Assembly (NCBI GenBank): GCA_964630615.1
Contig: CAZVVG010000002.1
Coordinates: 1 to 47,116 of the forward strand
DNA from: CAZVVG01 sp964630615
Lineage (GTDB): Bacteria; Patescibacteriota; Minisyncoccia; Moranbacterales; UBA2206
Length of the DNA stretch: 47,116 bases
Reading direction: 5' to 3'
The notes under the pieces are model-generated. The model was not told the origin of the DNA, made no database searches, and saw nothing but the letters and a program-made list of their open reading frames with translations. A program made the position numbers and the translations under genes. Below are positions 31,064 to 38,853 of this stretch, piece after piece; the stretch's first letter is position 1, and each line of letters starts with the position of its first letter.

Positions 31064-31109
31064 AAAAAACCGGAAGGCTTACGCGCTTAGGATCAAGCAC
31101 TGCTTCCGG
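31064..31109 (-). terminator. Terminator of the minus-strand 105-aa gene
   Basis: Read on the minus strand, CCGGAAG (31109-31103) pairs with CTTCCGG (31076-31070), with a small inner GCTT/AAGC stem, followed by a run of T. It lies just beyond the gene's stop codon and also insulates map from read-through. Confidence 0.7.
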
Positions 31110-31117
31110 CCGAGATT

Positions 31118-31435
31118 TTAGGGGGAGGAGTCTATGTTTGTTAATAAAAAATGCAGACATTCCCCACTTCTATCGCAAGATACCCAGCGAGCATCCTGTT
31201 CTGATTTCTTCGCCAATTCATGATTTGATATTATCATGATCGCGAAGATTTTTTTTGCCTTGAGGCTATCCGTTTTAACGACAACCCCTCTTTCCTTGAA
31301 AATCCAGGCCTTCATGTTAAGGCCCGAATTATTTTTTAATACTTCCCTTCGCTTCTCATGGAAGCCTGAGAAGTATACGGCGCTGGCAAGCAAGACTACC
31401 AGCGCTACAAAAATAAAATAAAACCTCTTTTCCAT
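31118..31435 (-). CDS. Small membrane-anchored protein of unknown function
   Basis: 105 residues, not recognised. One N-terminal membrane helix (about residues 5-23, FYFIFVALVVLLASAVYFSG) followed by a basic then mixed outside domain with two cysteines spaced by five residues (WVSCDRSGECLHF), which could form a disulfide or bind a metal. A good Shine-Dalgarno (GGGAGG, plus-strand 31441-31446) precedes its ATG and a terminator follows its stop, so it is an independent gene. It is divergent from ruvX. Confidence 0.7.
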   Translation of the reverse strand: MEKRFYFIFVALVVLLASAVYFSGFHEKRREVLKNNSGLNMKAWIFKERGVVVKTDSLKAKKIFAIMIISNHELAKKSEQDARWVSCDRSGECLHFLLTNIDSSP

Positions 31436-31542
31436 TTTTTCCTCCCTTCTCCCTTATGCGTCTGACAGAAATGGAAAACTGCCGGACAGGGATTTTATTT
31501 TTTTAAAATACTAACTCTTAATAATATCACAAAATTAACTAA

Positions 31543-31986
31543 ATGTCAATACCAGTGAAAAATAAGCCTAAAATAAGCCGAATTTTAGCTATAGATTATG
31601 GCCAAGCTAAAATTGGACTGGCACTAGGCGACACGGAAACCAAAATCGCCCTGGCCTATAAAACCCTGCCTAATAAAGGTGATTTTTTTACCGAGCTTTC
31701 TCAAGTTATTGTGGAAGAGGAAGTTAAGGAAGTAATTCTCGGACTACCAGGACACAGGGGTTATTCAAAGGGGAATGCTCAAGAAAAAGAAATAAAAAAA
31801 TTAGGTCAAAAGCTCAAAGAAAAACTTCAGGTTACCATAAAATACCAGGAAGAAATGTTTACAACCCGGATGGCTCAGAGCCGGCTTAAGGAAGCCGGAA
31901 AGAAAAATCTGAAATCCAAAGATGACCCGGAGGCGGCCCGGATCATCCTGGAAAGCTATTGGGAAAAAACGGAAAAACTTTCTTAG
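31543..31986 (+). CDS. ruvX: YqgF/RuvX family Holliday-junction resolvase-like nuclease
   Basis: RNase H-fold nuclease of the YqgF family, implicated in pre-16S rRNA 5' processing and described as a putative Holliday-junction resolvase. The 147 residues show RILAIDYGQAKIGLALGD (first Asp), VILGLPGH, EEMFTTRMA (Glu) and the terminal KDDPEAARIILESY (Asp). It is a stand-alone gene before the sugar operon promoter. Confidence 0.92.
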   Translation: MSIPVKNKPKISRILAIDYGQAKIGLALGDTETKIALAYKTLPNKGDFFTELSQVIVEEEVKEVILGLPGHRGYSKGNAQEKEIKKLGQKLKEKLQVTIKYQEEMFTTRMAQSRLKEAGKKNLKSKDDPEAARIILESYWEKTEKLS

Positions 31987-32012
31987 AAAATTGACGAGAG
32001 AAAATTCAGAAG

Positions 32013-32041
32013 TTGGGGAAACGCTTTTTTTGTGCTATAAT
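32013..32041 (+). promoter_or_regulatory. Promoter of the glycosyltransferase-galT-glycolysis operon
   Basis: TTGGGG (32013-32018) and TATAAT (32036-32041) are 17 bp apart. The -10 box is perfect and extended (TGC before TATAAT). It is 49 bp before the first gene. Confidence 0.7.
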
Positions 32042-32089
32042 TAATCAGCAGAAACTCAAGTTAATTTTTTAATCGGACTAAAATATTTT

Positions 32090-32869
32090 ATGGAAGAAAG
32101 ACCCTATCTGTCAGTCATTATTCCGGCTTATAAAGAAGGAAAAAGAATTGGCACCAATCTTTTAGAAATTGATAAATATCTCAATTCAAAAAATTATTCT
32201 TACGAGATTTTAGTGGTAATAGACGGTTCGCCTGATGATACGGCGCAGATTGCCAAAAGCTACTCGGGAGAAGTAGAAAATTTACGGATAATTGACAATA
32301 AAGAAAATCACGGCAAGGGTTATGTTGTCCGTCAGGGTCTTCTAGCGGCTCAAGGAAAATTCCGTTTGTTTTTGGACGCGGACGGCTCAACCTCCATTAC
32401 ACATCTGGAGAGTTTTTTGCCGGAATTTTCGAAAGGTTATGACGTGGTTATTGGTTCCAGGGACATTAAAGGGGCTTTTGTTCAGATTCATCAACCCAAA
32501 TATCGAGAAGTAATGGGCGATTTAGGCAATTGGCTAATACGAATTGTTTTGGGCTTGTGGTCATATCCGGATACCCAATGTGGTTTCAAGATGCTTTCTC
32601 GTGAGGCGGCCGAAGCGGTCGCTAGTCGGATGGTGATTGACCGCTTTGGTTTTGACTTTGAGTTGATTATCCTGGCTAAGAAGCTGGGGTTTAAAATAAA
32701 ACAAATGCCGGTTCGGTGGCTTAATGAAGCGGGTTCCACGGTAAACCTGACGGGCCCCAATGGTTACGTGCAGGTTTTTAAGGATCTGTTTAAAACCAGA
32801 ATTCGTCTCTGGATGGGAAAATATAAAATAAAAAAAACAATCAATCCAAATGGAGGAAACAAAAAATAA
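32090..32869 (+). CDS. Family 2 glycosyltransferase, polyprenyl-phosphate type
   Basis: GT-A glycosyltransferase resembling dolichyl-phosphate beta-glucosyltransferases and related enzymes that load a sugar on a lipid carrier. LSVIIPAYKEGKRIGTNL (nucleotide-sugar binding), LVVIDGSPDDT, DNKENHGKGYVVRQG, the metal-binding FLDADGS and the acceptor part DTQCGFKMLSREAA are visible. 259 residues, with no C-terminal membrane helices. It overlaps galT by 20 bp, linking it to sugar-nucleotide supply for envelope glycans. Confidence 0.9.
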   Translation: MEERPYLSVIIPAYKEGKRIGTNLLEIDKYLNSKNYSYEILVVIDGSPDDTAQIAKSYSGEVENLRIIDNKENHGKGYVVRQGLLAAQGKFRLFLDADGSTSITHLESFLPEFSKGYDVVIGSRDIKGAFVQIHQPKYREVMGDLGNWLIRIVLGLWSYPDTQCGFKMLSREAAEAVASRMVIDRFGFDFELIILAKKLGFKIKQMPVRWLNEAGSTVNLTGPNGYVQVFKDLFKTRIRLWMGKYKIKKTINPNGGNKK

Positions 32870-33860
32870 AACCCAAATTTCCGAATTGAGGCAGGACTTA
32901 ATAACCGGAGATTGGGTGGTAATCGCGACCGGAAGAGCCCGGAAACCGGAAGATTTTATCCAAAACGAAAAGGAAAAAGAAGAAGAAACCGGTGAGAAGT
33001 GTTTTTTTTGCTTTCCCGAGGAAACTGAACAAGAAAAAGATGTCTTAATTTACGCTGACCAGAAGGGAGACTGGAGTCTTCGGGTCTTCCCCAATAAATA
33101 TCCCGCTTTTTCCCGGAGCCGGGTTCCGAAACACTTTGAAGATGGTCCCTTTTTCGGAATGGATGGAACCGGTTATCACGAAGTGATTGTAACGCGAGAT
33201 CACAAGCGACACATCGCGCTGCTTAATCCTTTGGAAGTGGCGGAAATTCTGGATGCCTATCAAGAACGCTATATTGACCTGATGGGAAAAAAGAGCGTTA
33301 ACTATATTGAAATTTTTCACAATCACGGTAAAGAAGCGGGGGCGTCCATTGCCCATCCTCATTCTCAACTAATGGCGATACCCGTAATCTCTCCTTATCT
33401 TAAAGGAGAGCTGGACGGAGCGGAAAATTATTACAAGGCCAACAAAGAATGCGCTTACTGCATTATGAACGAGTGGGAATGTGAAACTCAAAAAAGGGTA
33501 GTTTTTGAAAACAAGGAAAGCGTGGCCTATTGTCCGTTTTCTTCCCGAGCGGCTTTTGAAGTCTGGGTGGTTCCTAAAAAACATAAACCTTATTTTGAAA
33601 GAACGACGGATAAGGAAAAAAAGGAAATTGCCGAAGCTCTTCAGTTTTCTCTTGGTAAAATTTATCGGGCACTGGGTAATCCGGCTTATAACTTCTATAT
33701 TCACACCTCGCCTTGTGACGGCAAAGACTATCCTCATTATCACTGGCACATAGAGATTCTCCCCAAAACCGCCACCTGGGCCGGATTTGAACTTTCCACC
33801 GGAATCGAAATTTCCACTATTCAACCCGAAGTGGCGGCCGAATATCTAAGAAAAGTCTAA
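32850..33860 (+). CDS. galT: Galactose-1-phosphate uridylyltransferase family protein
   Basis: HIT-superfamily enzyme that exchanges UMP between UDP-glucose and hexose 1-phosphate. 336 residues with ELRQDLITGDWVVIATGRAR at the start, zinc-type cysteines (CFFC, CAYC), the covalent-UMP motif SIAHPHSQLMAIP (H-P-H-x-Q) and a second histidine cluster HYHWHIEILP. No galK or galE lies near. With the overlapping glycosyltransferase before it, a role in making nucleotide sugars is more likely than galactose catabolism. Some members act on ADP-sugars. Confidence 0.9.
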   Translation: MEETKNKTQISELRQDLITGDWVVIATGRARKPEDFIQNEKEKEEETGEKCFFCFPEETEQEKDVLIYADQKGDWSLRVFPNKYPAFSRSRVPKHFEDGPFFGMDGTGYHEVIVTRDHKRHIALLNPLEVAEILDAYQERYIDLMGKKSVNYIEIFHNHGKEAGASIAHPHSQLMAIPVISPYLKGELDGAENYYKANKECAYCIMNEWECETQKRVVFENKESVAYCPFSSRAAFEVWVVPKKHKPYFERTTDKEKKEIAEALQFSLGKIYRALGNPAYNFYIHTSPCDGKDYPHYHWHIEILPKTATWAGFELSTGIEISTIQPEVAAEYLRKV

Positions 33861-33871
33861 GCCAAGACCTG

Positions 33872-34351
33872 ATGAACGAAATCATTATCCATTGGTTTTC
33901 CGATTTTCCCAAAGAGTTGGCGACTTTTTTGATTGCGCTGATTCCGGTTACCGAACTACGCGCCGCTTTACCCTTGGCGTATAAGGTTTACGGACTTTCG
34001 GCTTTTAAAGCCTGGTTTTATTCCGTGGCGGGAACCTTTTTTGCCATGGTCTTGATTGTTACTATCCTTGAGCCAGTTTCTAAATTTTTGTCAAAGCGTT
34101 TTAGTTTTTTTGGAAAATTTTTTAATTGGATTTTTGAGCATACCCGTAAGAAAACAGACGCGAAAATGGAAAAATACGGCGCCTGGGCAATTTTTATTTT
34201 GGCGGCAATCCCTATTCCTTTTGTGGGGGGAATGACGGGAGCCTTGGCAGCCTTTATTTTTGGGGTACCTTTGAAAAAGTCGCTTCCTTTGCTTCTTTTT
34301 GGTACAATGGTTTCAGGAGGAATTGTCCTCTTCTTAACTTTGTATTTTTAG
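33872..34351 (+). CDS. Small multi-drug export family membrane protein (COG2426-like)
   Basis: 159 residues, four predicted membrane helices. The start ALIPVTELRAALPLAYKVYG with its conserved Pro-x-x-Glu-Leu-Arg matches the small multi-drug export family (PF06695), and a second IPIPFVGGMTGALAAFIFGV hairpin follows. The family's transport role is poorly tested. It is 11 bp after galT, and tpiA follows after 42 bp. Confidence 0.82.
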   Translation: MNEIIIHWFSDFPKELATFLIALIPVTELRAALPLAYKVYGLSAFKAWFYSVAGTFFAMVLIVTILEPVSKFLSKRFSFFGKFFNWIFEHTRKKTDAKMEKYGAWAIFILAAIPIPFVGGMTGALAAFIFGVPLKKSLPLLLFGTMVSGGIVLFLTLYF

Positions 34352-34393
34352 TCCCAAAAAAGGAAGAGAGGAAATCTCTAATTCTAAACTCTT

Positions 34394-35164
34394 ATGAACA
34401 AAAAAAAGATCTTAGCCGGAAACTTGAAAATGAACTTATTGTCTCCGGCGGAACGGAATAAATATTTAGAACTTTTAGAAAAGGCTCTTAAGGGAACAAG
34501 CCTTGCCAATGTGGATTTGGTCCTGTTCCCTCCCATCGTGCATCTGGAAGCTTTTCAAAAAAAGATCGGGAAAAAAGTTGCTCTCGGAGGACAAAACGTT
34601 TTTTCCGAGCAGAGAGGTTCTTATACGGGAGAAATTTCTCCGGCGATGATAAAGAATTTTGGCGGGGACTGGGTGTTGGTTGGCCACAGCGAAAGAAGGA
34701 GATATTTTTCGGAGAAAAATGAAGAAATTGCCCTAAAATTAAGTGCGGCGCTCAAAAGCGGCTTAGCCCCGATTTTATGCGTGGGTGAAAGTCGGGTGGA
34801 AAGAGATAATCAGGAAACCTTAAAAGTAATTTCTCGTCAGCTCAAGGATTGCTTGGTGGAGATAAACCGGACCAAATTGGAGAAAATAACTATCGCCTAC
34901 GAACCAATTTGGGCGGTCGGAACAGATATAACACCAACCACGCACGAGATTATGGAAGCGAAAGTTTTGATTCAGAAAGTTCTGGTTGAAATGTTTGGCA
35001 AGAAATATGTTGAAAAAACCAGAATTATTTACGGAGGCAGCGTCCATTTAACAAACTTGGAACAAGTTTGCCTAAAATCTGAGATGGAAGGCGCTTTGAT
35101 TGGCCGGGAAAGCTTAAGCCCACATGAATTTATTAAAATGGCCAAGATTTTTAACACATTTTGA
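34394..35164 (+). CDS. tpiA: Triosephosphate isomerase
   Basis: Interconverts dihydroxyacetone phosphate and glyceraldehyde 3-phosphate. Catalytic parts are present: AGNLKMNLL (Lys), VLVGHSERR (His), the loop IAYEPIWAVGTDI (Glu) and phosphate-binding IYGGSVHLTN. 256 residues. First of three consecutive glycolytic genes. Confidence 0.96.
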   Translation: MNKKKILAGNLKMNLLSPAERNKYLELLEKALKGTSLANVDLVLFPPIVHLEAFQKKIGKKVALGGQNVFSEQRGSYTGEISPAMIKNFGGDWVLVGHSERRRYFSEKNEEIALKLSAALKSGLAPILCVGESRVERDNQETLKVISRQLKDCLVEINRTKLEKITIAYEPIWAVGTDITPTTHEIMEAKVLIQKVLVEMFGKKYVEKTRIIYGGSVHLTNLEQVCLKSEMEGALIGRESLSPHEFIKMAKIFNTF

Positions 35165-35191
35165 TTCTTAAAAGCAATTTTAAAAAATCCT

Positions 35192-36055
35192 ATGATTACC
35201 AGTGTCAAAGAAATTTTACTTCGGGCTCAAGAGGGCAATTACGCGGTCGGTTCTTTTAATACTTTTAATCTGGAGACCACCCGGGCGATTATTGAGGGGG
35301 CCCGGGAAGCCAAATCTCCGGTTATTGTCCAGGTAACGGAACGAACCATGGAGTATGCCGGCGGAAGAGGAATCTTCCATCTGATAAAAAACGAGGCTGA
35401 ATTCTATTCTTCCCAGATTCCAGTCGGCATTCATATTGACCACGGAAGAAGCTTCGAGTTCATTGAAAGAGCTATTGATATTGGTTTTCCTTCAGTAATG
35501 TACGATGGATCAAGGAAAAAATACGAAGATAATCTGGAAATGACAAGAAAAATAACCAAATATTGTCATAAAAGAAACGTTTGCGTTCAAGCGGAATTGG
35601 GCAGCGTTCCTTATTTGGGAGAAGTTAATCTGGGAGAAATTGACTGGAACAAATATCTGACGGATCCCGATCAGGCCCAGGACTTTGTGAAAAAAACCGG
35701 CATTGATTCATTGGCGGTAGCAATCGGAAACGCGCACGGTTTTTTCAAGGAAAAAAAAGAGATTGATTTTGAGCGGCTGGCGGAAATAAAAAAGAAATGT
35801 CTGATCCCTCTGGTTTTACATGGAGCTTCAGATTGGGCCAATGGGCAAGTCAAGGAAGCGATAAAAAATGGAATTAATTGTTTTAATGTGGATACGGCGA
35901 TCCGGCTGGCCTTTATTAATAACTTAGCCAAAGCAATTGGTGAGAGGGGAGACATTTCTTTGGATGCTCGCAAAATTTTAGGCGGGGCCAGGGAGGCCGT
36001 TAAAGAAAGTGTCAAAGAAAAAATCCGGAATTTTGGGAGTGAGAAAAAAGCTTAA
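35192..36055 (+). CDS. fba: Class II fructose-bisphosphate aldolase
   Basis: Zinc aldolase: YAVGSFNTFNLETTRAIIEG start, zinc ligand in IHIDHGRSFE, SVMYDGSRKKYEDNLEMTR, AELGSVPYLGE, and LVLHGASDW with the second His. 287 residues, the size of the short ketose-bisphosphate aldolases. It can also act on tagatose bisphosphate; the exact sugar cannot be settled from sequence. Confidence 0.94.
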   Translation: MITSVKEILLRAQEGNYAVGSFNTFNLETTRAIIEGAREAKSPVIVQVTERTMEYAGGRGIFHLIKNEAEFYSSQIPVGIHIDHGRSFEFIERAIDIGFPSVMYDGSRKKYEDNLEMTRKITKYCHKRNVCVQAELGSVPYLGEVNLGEIDWNKYLTDPDQAQDFVKKTGIDSLAVAIGNAHGFFKEKKEIDFERLAEIKKKCLIPLVLHGASDWANGQVKEAIKNGINCFNVDTAIRLAFINNLAKAIGERGDISLDARKILGGAREAVKESVKEKIRNFGSEKKA

Positions 36056-36079
36056 TCATTAATTTTTAAATTTTCAAAT

Positions 36080-37072
36080 ATGTTAAAAATCGCCATCAAT
36101 GGTTTTGGCCGCATTGGCCGGCCCTCGTTTAAAATTGCTTTTGAGAGGGAGGATCTGGAAATTGTTGCCGTCAATGATTTGACGGATCTAGAAACCTCCG
36201 TCCACCTTTTGAAATACGATTCTTCCTACGGGCGTTATCCGCGAGAAGTTATTGCCGACAAGGAAAAATCGGAGATTGTAGTGGACGGCACGCGCGTAAA
36301 GTATTTAAGCGAGCGCGAGCCCCAGAAACTTCCCTGGAAAGAATTGGAAGTGGACGTGGTCTTGGAATGCACCGGGGTTTTTGAAACAACGGCTGAGGCG
36401 GAAAAACACCTCCAGGCGGGAACTAAAAAGGTTATTCTCTCCGCTCCGGCCAAGGACGAAACACCGGTTTACCTTTTGGGAGTTAATGAAAAAGAATACC
36501 AAGGAGAAGCGGTGATTTCCAATGGTTCCTGCACCACCAATTGTCTGGCGCCGATGATTAAAGTTTTAGACGATTGTTTTGAAGTGGATAAAGGTTTTAT
36601 GACGACTACCCATTCTTATACGAACGATCAAAGAGTTCTAGATCTGGCCCACAAAGACCTGCGTCGGGCCCGATCCGCCGGACTCAATATTATTCCAACT
36701 ACCACGGGAGCGGCTAAAACCGTCGGAAAAGTGCTGAAAAATTTGCACGGCCAATTGGACGGAATTTCTCTTCGGGTGCCTACCCCAGTAGTTTCTATCG
36801 TGGATTTTATCTGCATTTTAAAGAAAGAGGCGAATGTGGAAGCAATTAACCGGGCCTTCCGAGATTCTTCCCAGGGAGACTTAAAAGGAATCCTGGACTG
36901 TCAAGCGGAGCCCTTAGTTTCTCTGGATTTTAAGGGCAATGCTCACTCGGCGATTGTGGATCTTTCGCTGACGATGGCAAACGGTAATTTGGCCAAAGTC
37001 GTCGGCTGGTATGACAACGAATGGGGTTATTCCAACCGGCTTGTGGAAATGGCGGAATATGTTTCCCGATAA
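36080..37072 (+). CDS. gap: Glyceraldehyde-3-phosphate dehydrogenase
   Basis: Oxidises G3P with NAD(P). Rossmann start MLKIAINGFGRIGRPSFK, catalytic ISNGSCTTNCLAP (Cys and later His in TTTHSYTNDQ), and NEWGYSNRLVEMAEYV at the end. 330 residues, normal. The acidic residue after the second beta strand is AsnAsp in IVAVNDLTD, the usual NAD-type pattern. Last gene before a strong terminator. Confidence 0.97.
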   Translation: MLKIAINGFGRIGRPSFKIAFEREDLEIVAVNDLTDLETSVHLLKYDSSYGRYPREVIADKEKSEIVVDGTRVKYLSEREPQKLPWKELEVDVVLECTGVFETTAEAEKHLQAGTKKVILSAPAKDETPVYLLGVNEKEYQGEAVISNGSCTTNCLAPMIKVLDDCFEVDKGFMTTTHSYTNDQRVLDLAHKDLRRARSAGLNIIPTTTGAAKTVGKVLKNLHGQLDGISLRVPTPVVSIVDFICILKKEANVEAINRAFRDSSQGDLKGILDCQAEPLVSLDFKGNAHSAIVDLSLTMANGNLAKVVGWYDNEWGYSNRLVEMAEYVSR

Positions 37073-37114
37073 TTTATTGCTTGGGGAAAATAAAAACTAG
37101 CTATTTAGAGAAAT

Positions 37115-37146
37115 TTTTAAAAAACTTCGTGAGAAGTTTTTTAAAA
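37115..37146 (+). terminator. Strong terminator after gap
   Basis: A 14-bp perfect stem, TTTTAAAAAACTTC with GAAGTTTTTTAAAA, around a GTGA loop. The A/T-run in the stem gives U-rich ends on both strands. It closes the sugar-glycolysis operon. Confidence 0.72.
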
Positions 37147-37272
37147 TTGAAAAAAAGATTTTTTGACTTGCTAAAAAGCTTCCGAAAGCCTAAAATTAAA
37201 AATGGAAAGAACCTTTTTAAAATTAGGTTAAATTACTTTTAATTAAATAAAATAAACTTAATTTGGAAAAAT

Positions 37273-38853
37273 ATGTTCGATATTTTAATAAAAAACGCTT
37301 TAGTAGCGGACGGGACAGGTAAACCAATTTATTGGGCGGATGTGGGAATCAAAGAAGAACGCATTGCCAAAATTGGAGACCTTAGCAATGAAAAAGGGGA
37401 AGAAGAAATTGAAGCTAACGAGCGGCTGCTTTGCCCAGGCTTCATAGATGTCAACAATCACAGCGATACCTATTGGCGGATTTTTTCCAATCCAGACCTG
37501 GAAAGTCTGGTTTCTCAGGGAATTACAACCGTAATCGGCGGCAGTTGCGGCTCTTCTTTGGCTCCCTTGGCGAATATGGAAGCGATTTATTCTATTCAGA
37601 AATGGGGAAATATCAATCAAATCAATATTAACTGGCAAACTCTCAAGGAATTTCTAAAAACGGTGGAGAAGAAAAAACTGGCGCTTAACTTCGGGACCTT
37701 GGTGGGCCAGGGAACTTTGCGCCGGGGAGTGATGAAAGACGCTACGCGGATAGCCAGTCTGTCGGAATTTAATTCCCTAAAGAGTCTTTTGTCTCAATCC
37801 TTGAAAGAAGGGGCCTTGGGCTTGTCTTCAGGCTTGGTTTATGTTCATGAGCGGAAAGCTTCAATTGGTGAATTGGAAGAGCTCTTGAAAATTGTTAAAA
37901 AATATCAAGGCGTGTACGTAACGCACCTTCGCGACGAACGAAAAAATTTATTGGAAGCCCTGGAGGAAACTGTTGCCCTGGCGGACAAGGAGAAAATAAA
38001 ATTGCATATTTCTCACTTGAAGGCTATGGAAAAAAGCAATTGGAAAAAGATGGATGACGCCCTGGCGCTTGTTGACGAGACGATCAAAAGGGGGGTGGAC
38101 ATAACTTTTGACGTCTATCCTTATGATTTTACTGGTACGGTTCTTTATACCTTGCTTCCTTCCTGGATTTCCGAAGGAGGAAAAAAGATAATGCTCCAAA
38201 GACTCAAAGACCAAGAAATTAGAAAAAAAGTCGTCATTGATTTAAAAAGTTCCAAATTTGATTGGTCCAAAGTTGAAGTTTCTAAATCTTTCTTAAGCCG
38301 GGTTTTGGACAAGAAAAAGATTGCGGACATTGCTCGGGCTCAAGAAAAGAGCCCGGAAGAGGCGGTGATAGACATTTTGATTGCTTCGGAAGGAACCGTG
38401 GTTGTTTTCACGGAAAGCTTAAGCGAGAAAAATTTGGAAAAAGCTCTTGTTCATTCAGCCGCCATTGTGGCTTCTAACGGTTCAGGGTATAACCTAAAAC
38501 ACGCGGAAAGCGGAGAGAGGGTTCATCCCCGCAGCTTTGGAGCTTTCCCGCGAGTTTTTTCTCGCTATGTTCGGAAGAAAAAAATTCTCAGTTGGGAAGA
38601 GGCGGTAAAGAAAATGACTTCTCTGCCGGCCCAGAAATTTGGCCTGAAAAAAAGAGGCGAAATCAAAGAAGGCTTTTTTGCTGATCTGGCGCTTATTGAT
38701 AGAAATAAGGTTGAAGATTTGTCGGACAAGGAAAGTCCTTACCGCTACAGTCAAGGAGTGGATCTGGTGGTGGTTAATGGTCACTTAACTCTCAAAGAAG
38801 GAAAAATCTTGTCTCCTCGCGAAGGAAAAGTCTTAATGCGCGAAGAACCATGA
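37273..38853 (+). CDS. D-aminoacylase-like amidohydrolase with altered active-site residues
   Basis: Amidohydrolase of the N-acyl-D-amino-acid deacylase family, 526 residues with the full pattern: MFDILIKNALVADGTGKPIY, CPGFIDVNNHSD, VTHLRDER (zinc His), KLHISHLKAMEKSNWKK (second zinc His) and HPRSFGAFPRVFSRYVRKK. Two residues differ from canonical members: the first His of the HxH strand motif is Asn61, and the usual SDG aspartate is Asn402 (ASNGSG). Chemistry may therefore be changed or lost. The stop overlaps the murD start (ATGA), so it may serve D-amino-acid or peptidoglycan metabolism. Confidence 0.85.
   Translation: MFDILIKNALVADGTGKPIYWADVGIKEERIAKIGDLSNEKGEEEIEANERLLCPGFIDVNNHSDTYWRIFSNPDLESLVSQGITTVIGGSCGSSLAPLANMEAIYSIQKWGNINQININWQTLKEFLKTVEKKKLALNFGTLVGQGTLRRGVMKDATRIASLSEFNSLKSLLSQSLKEGALGLSSGLVYVHERKASIGELEELLKIVKKYQGVYVTHLRDERKNLLEALEETVALADKEKIKLHISHLKAMEKSNWKKMDDALALVDETIKRGVDITFDVYPYDFTGTVLYTLLPSWISEGGKKIMLQRLKDQEIRKKVVIDLKSSKFDWSKVEVSKSFLSRVLDKKKIADIARAQEKSPEEAVIDILIASEGTVVVFTESLSEKNLEKALVHSAAIVASNGSGYNLKHAESGERVHPRSFGAFPRVFSRYVRKKKILSWEEAVKKMTSLPAQKFGLKKRGEIKEGFFADLALIDRNKVEDLSDKESPYRYSQGVDLVVVNGHLTLKEGKILSPREGKVLMREEP

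Noticed and set aside
37021..37242. A 73-residue frame overlapping the end of gap
   Set aside because: It starts inside gap in another frame and runs through the terminator hairpin; composition is that of non-coding AT-rich DNA.
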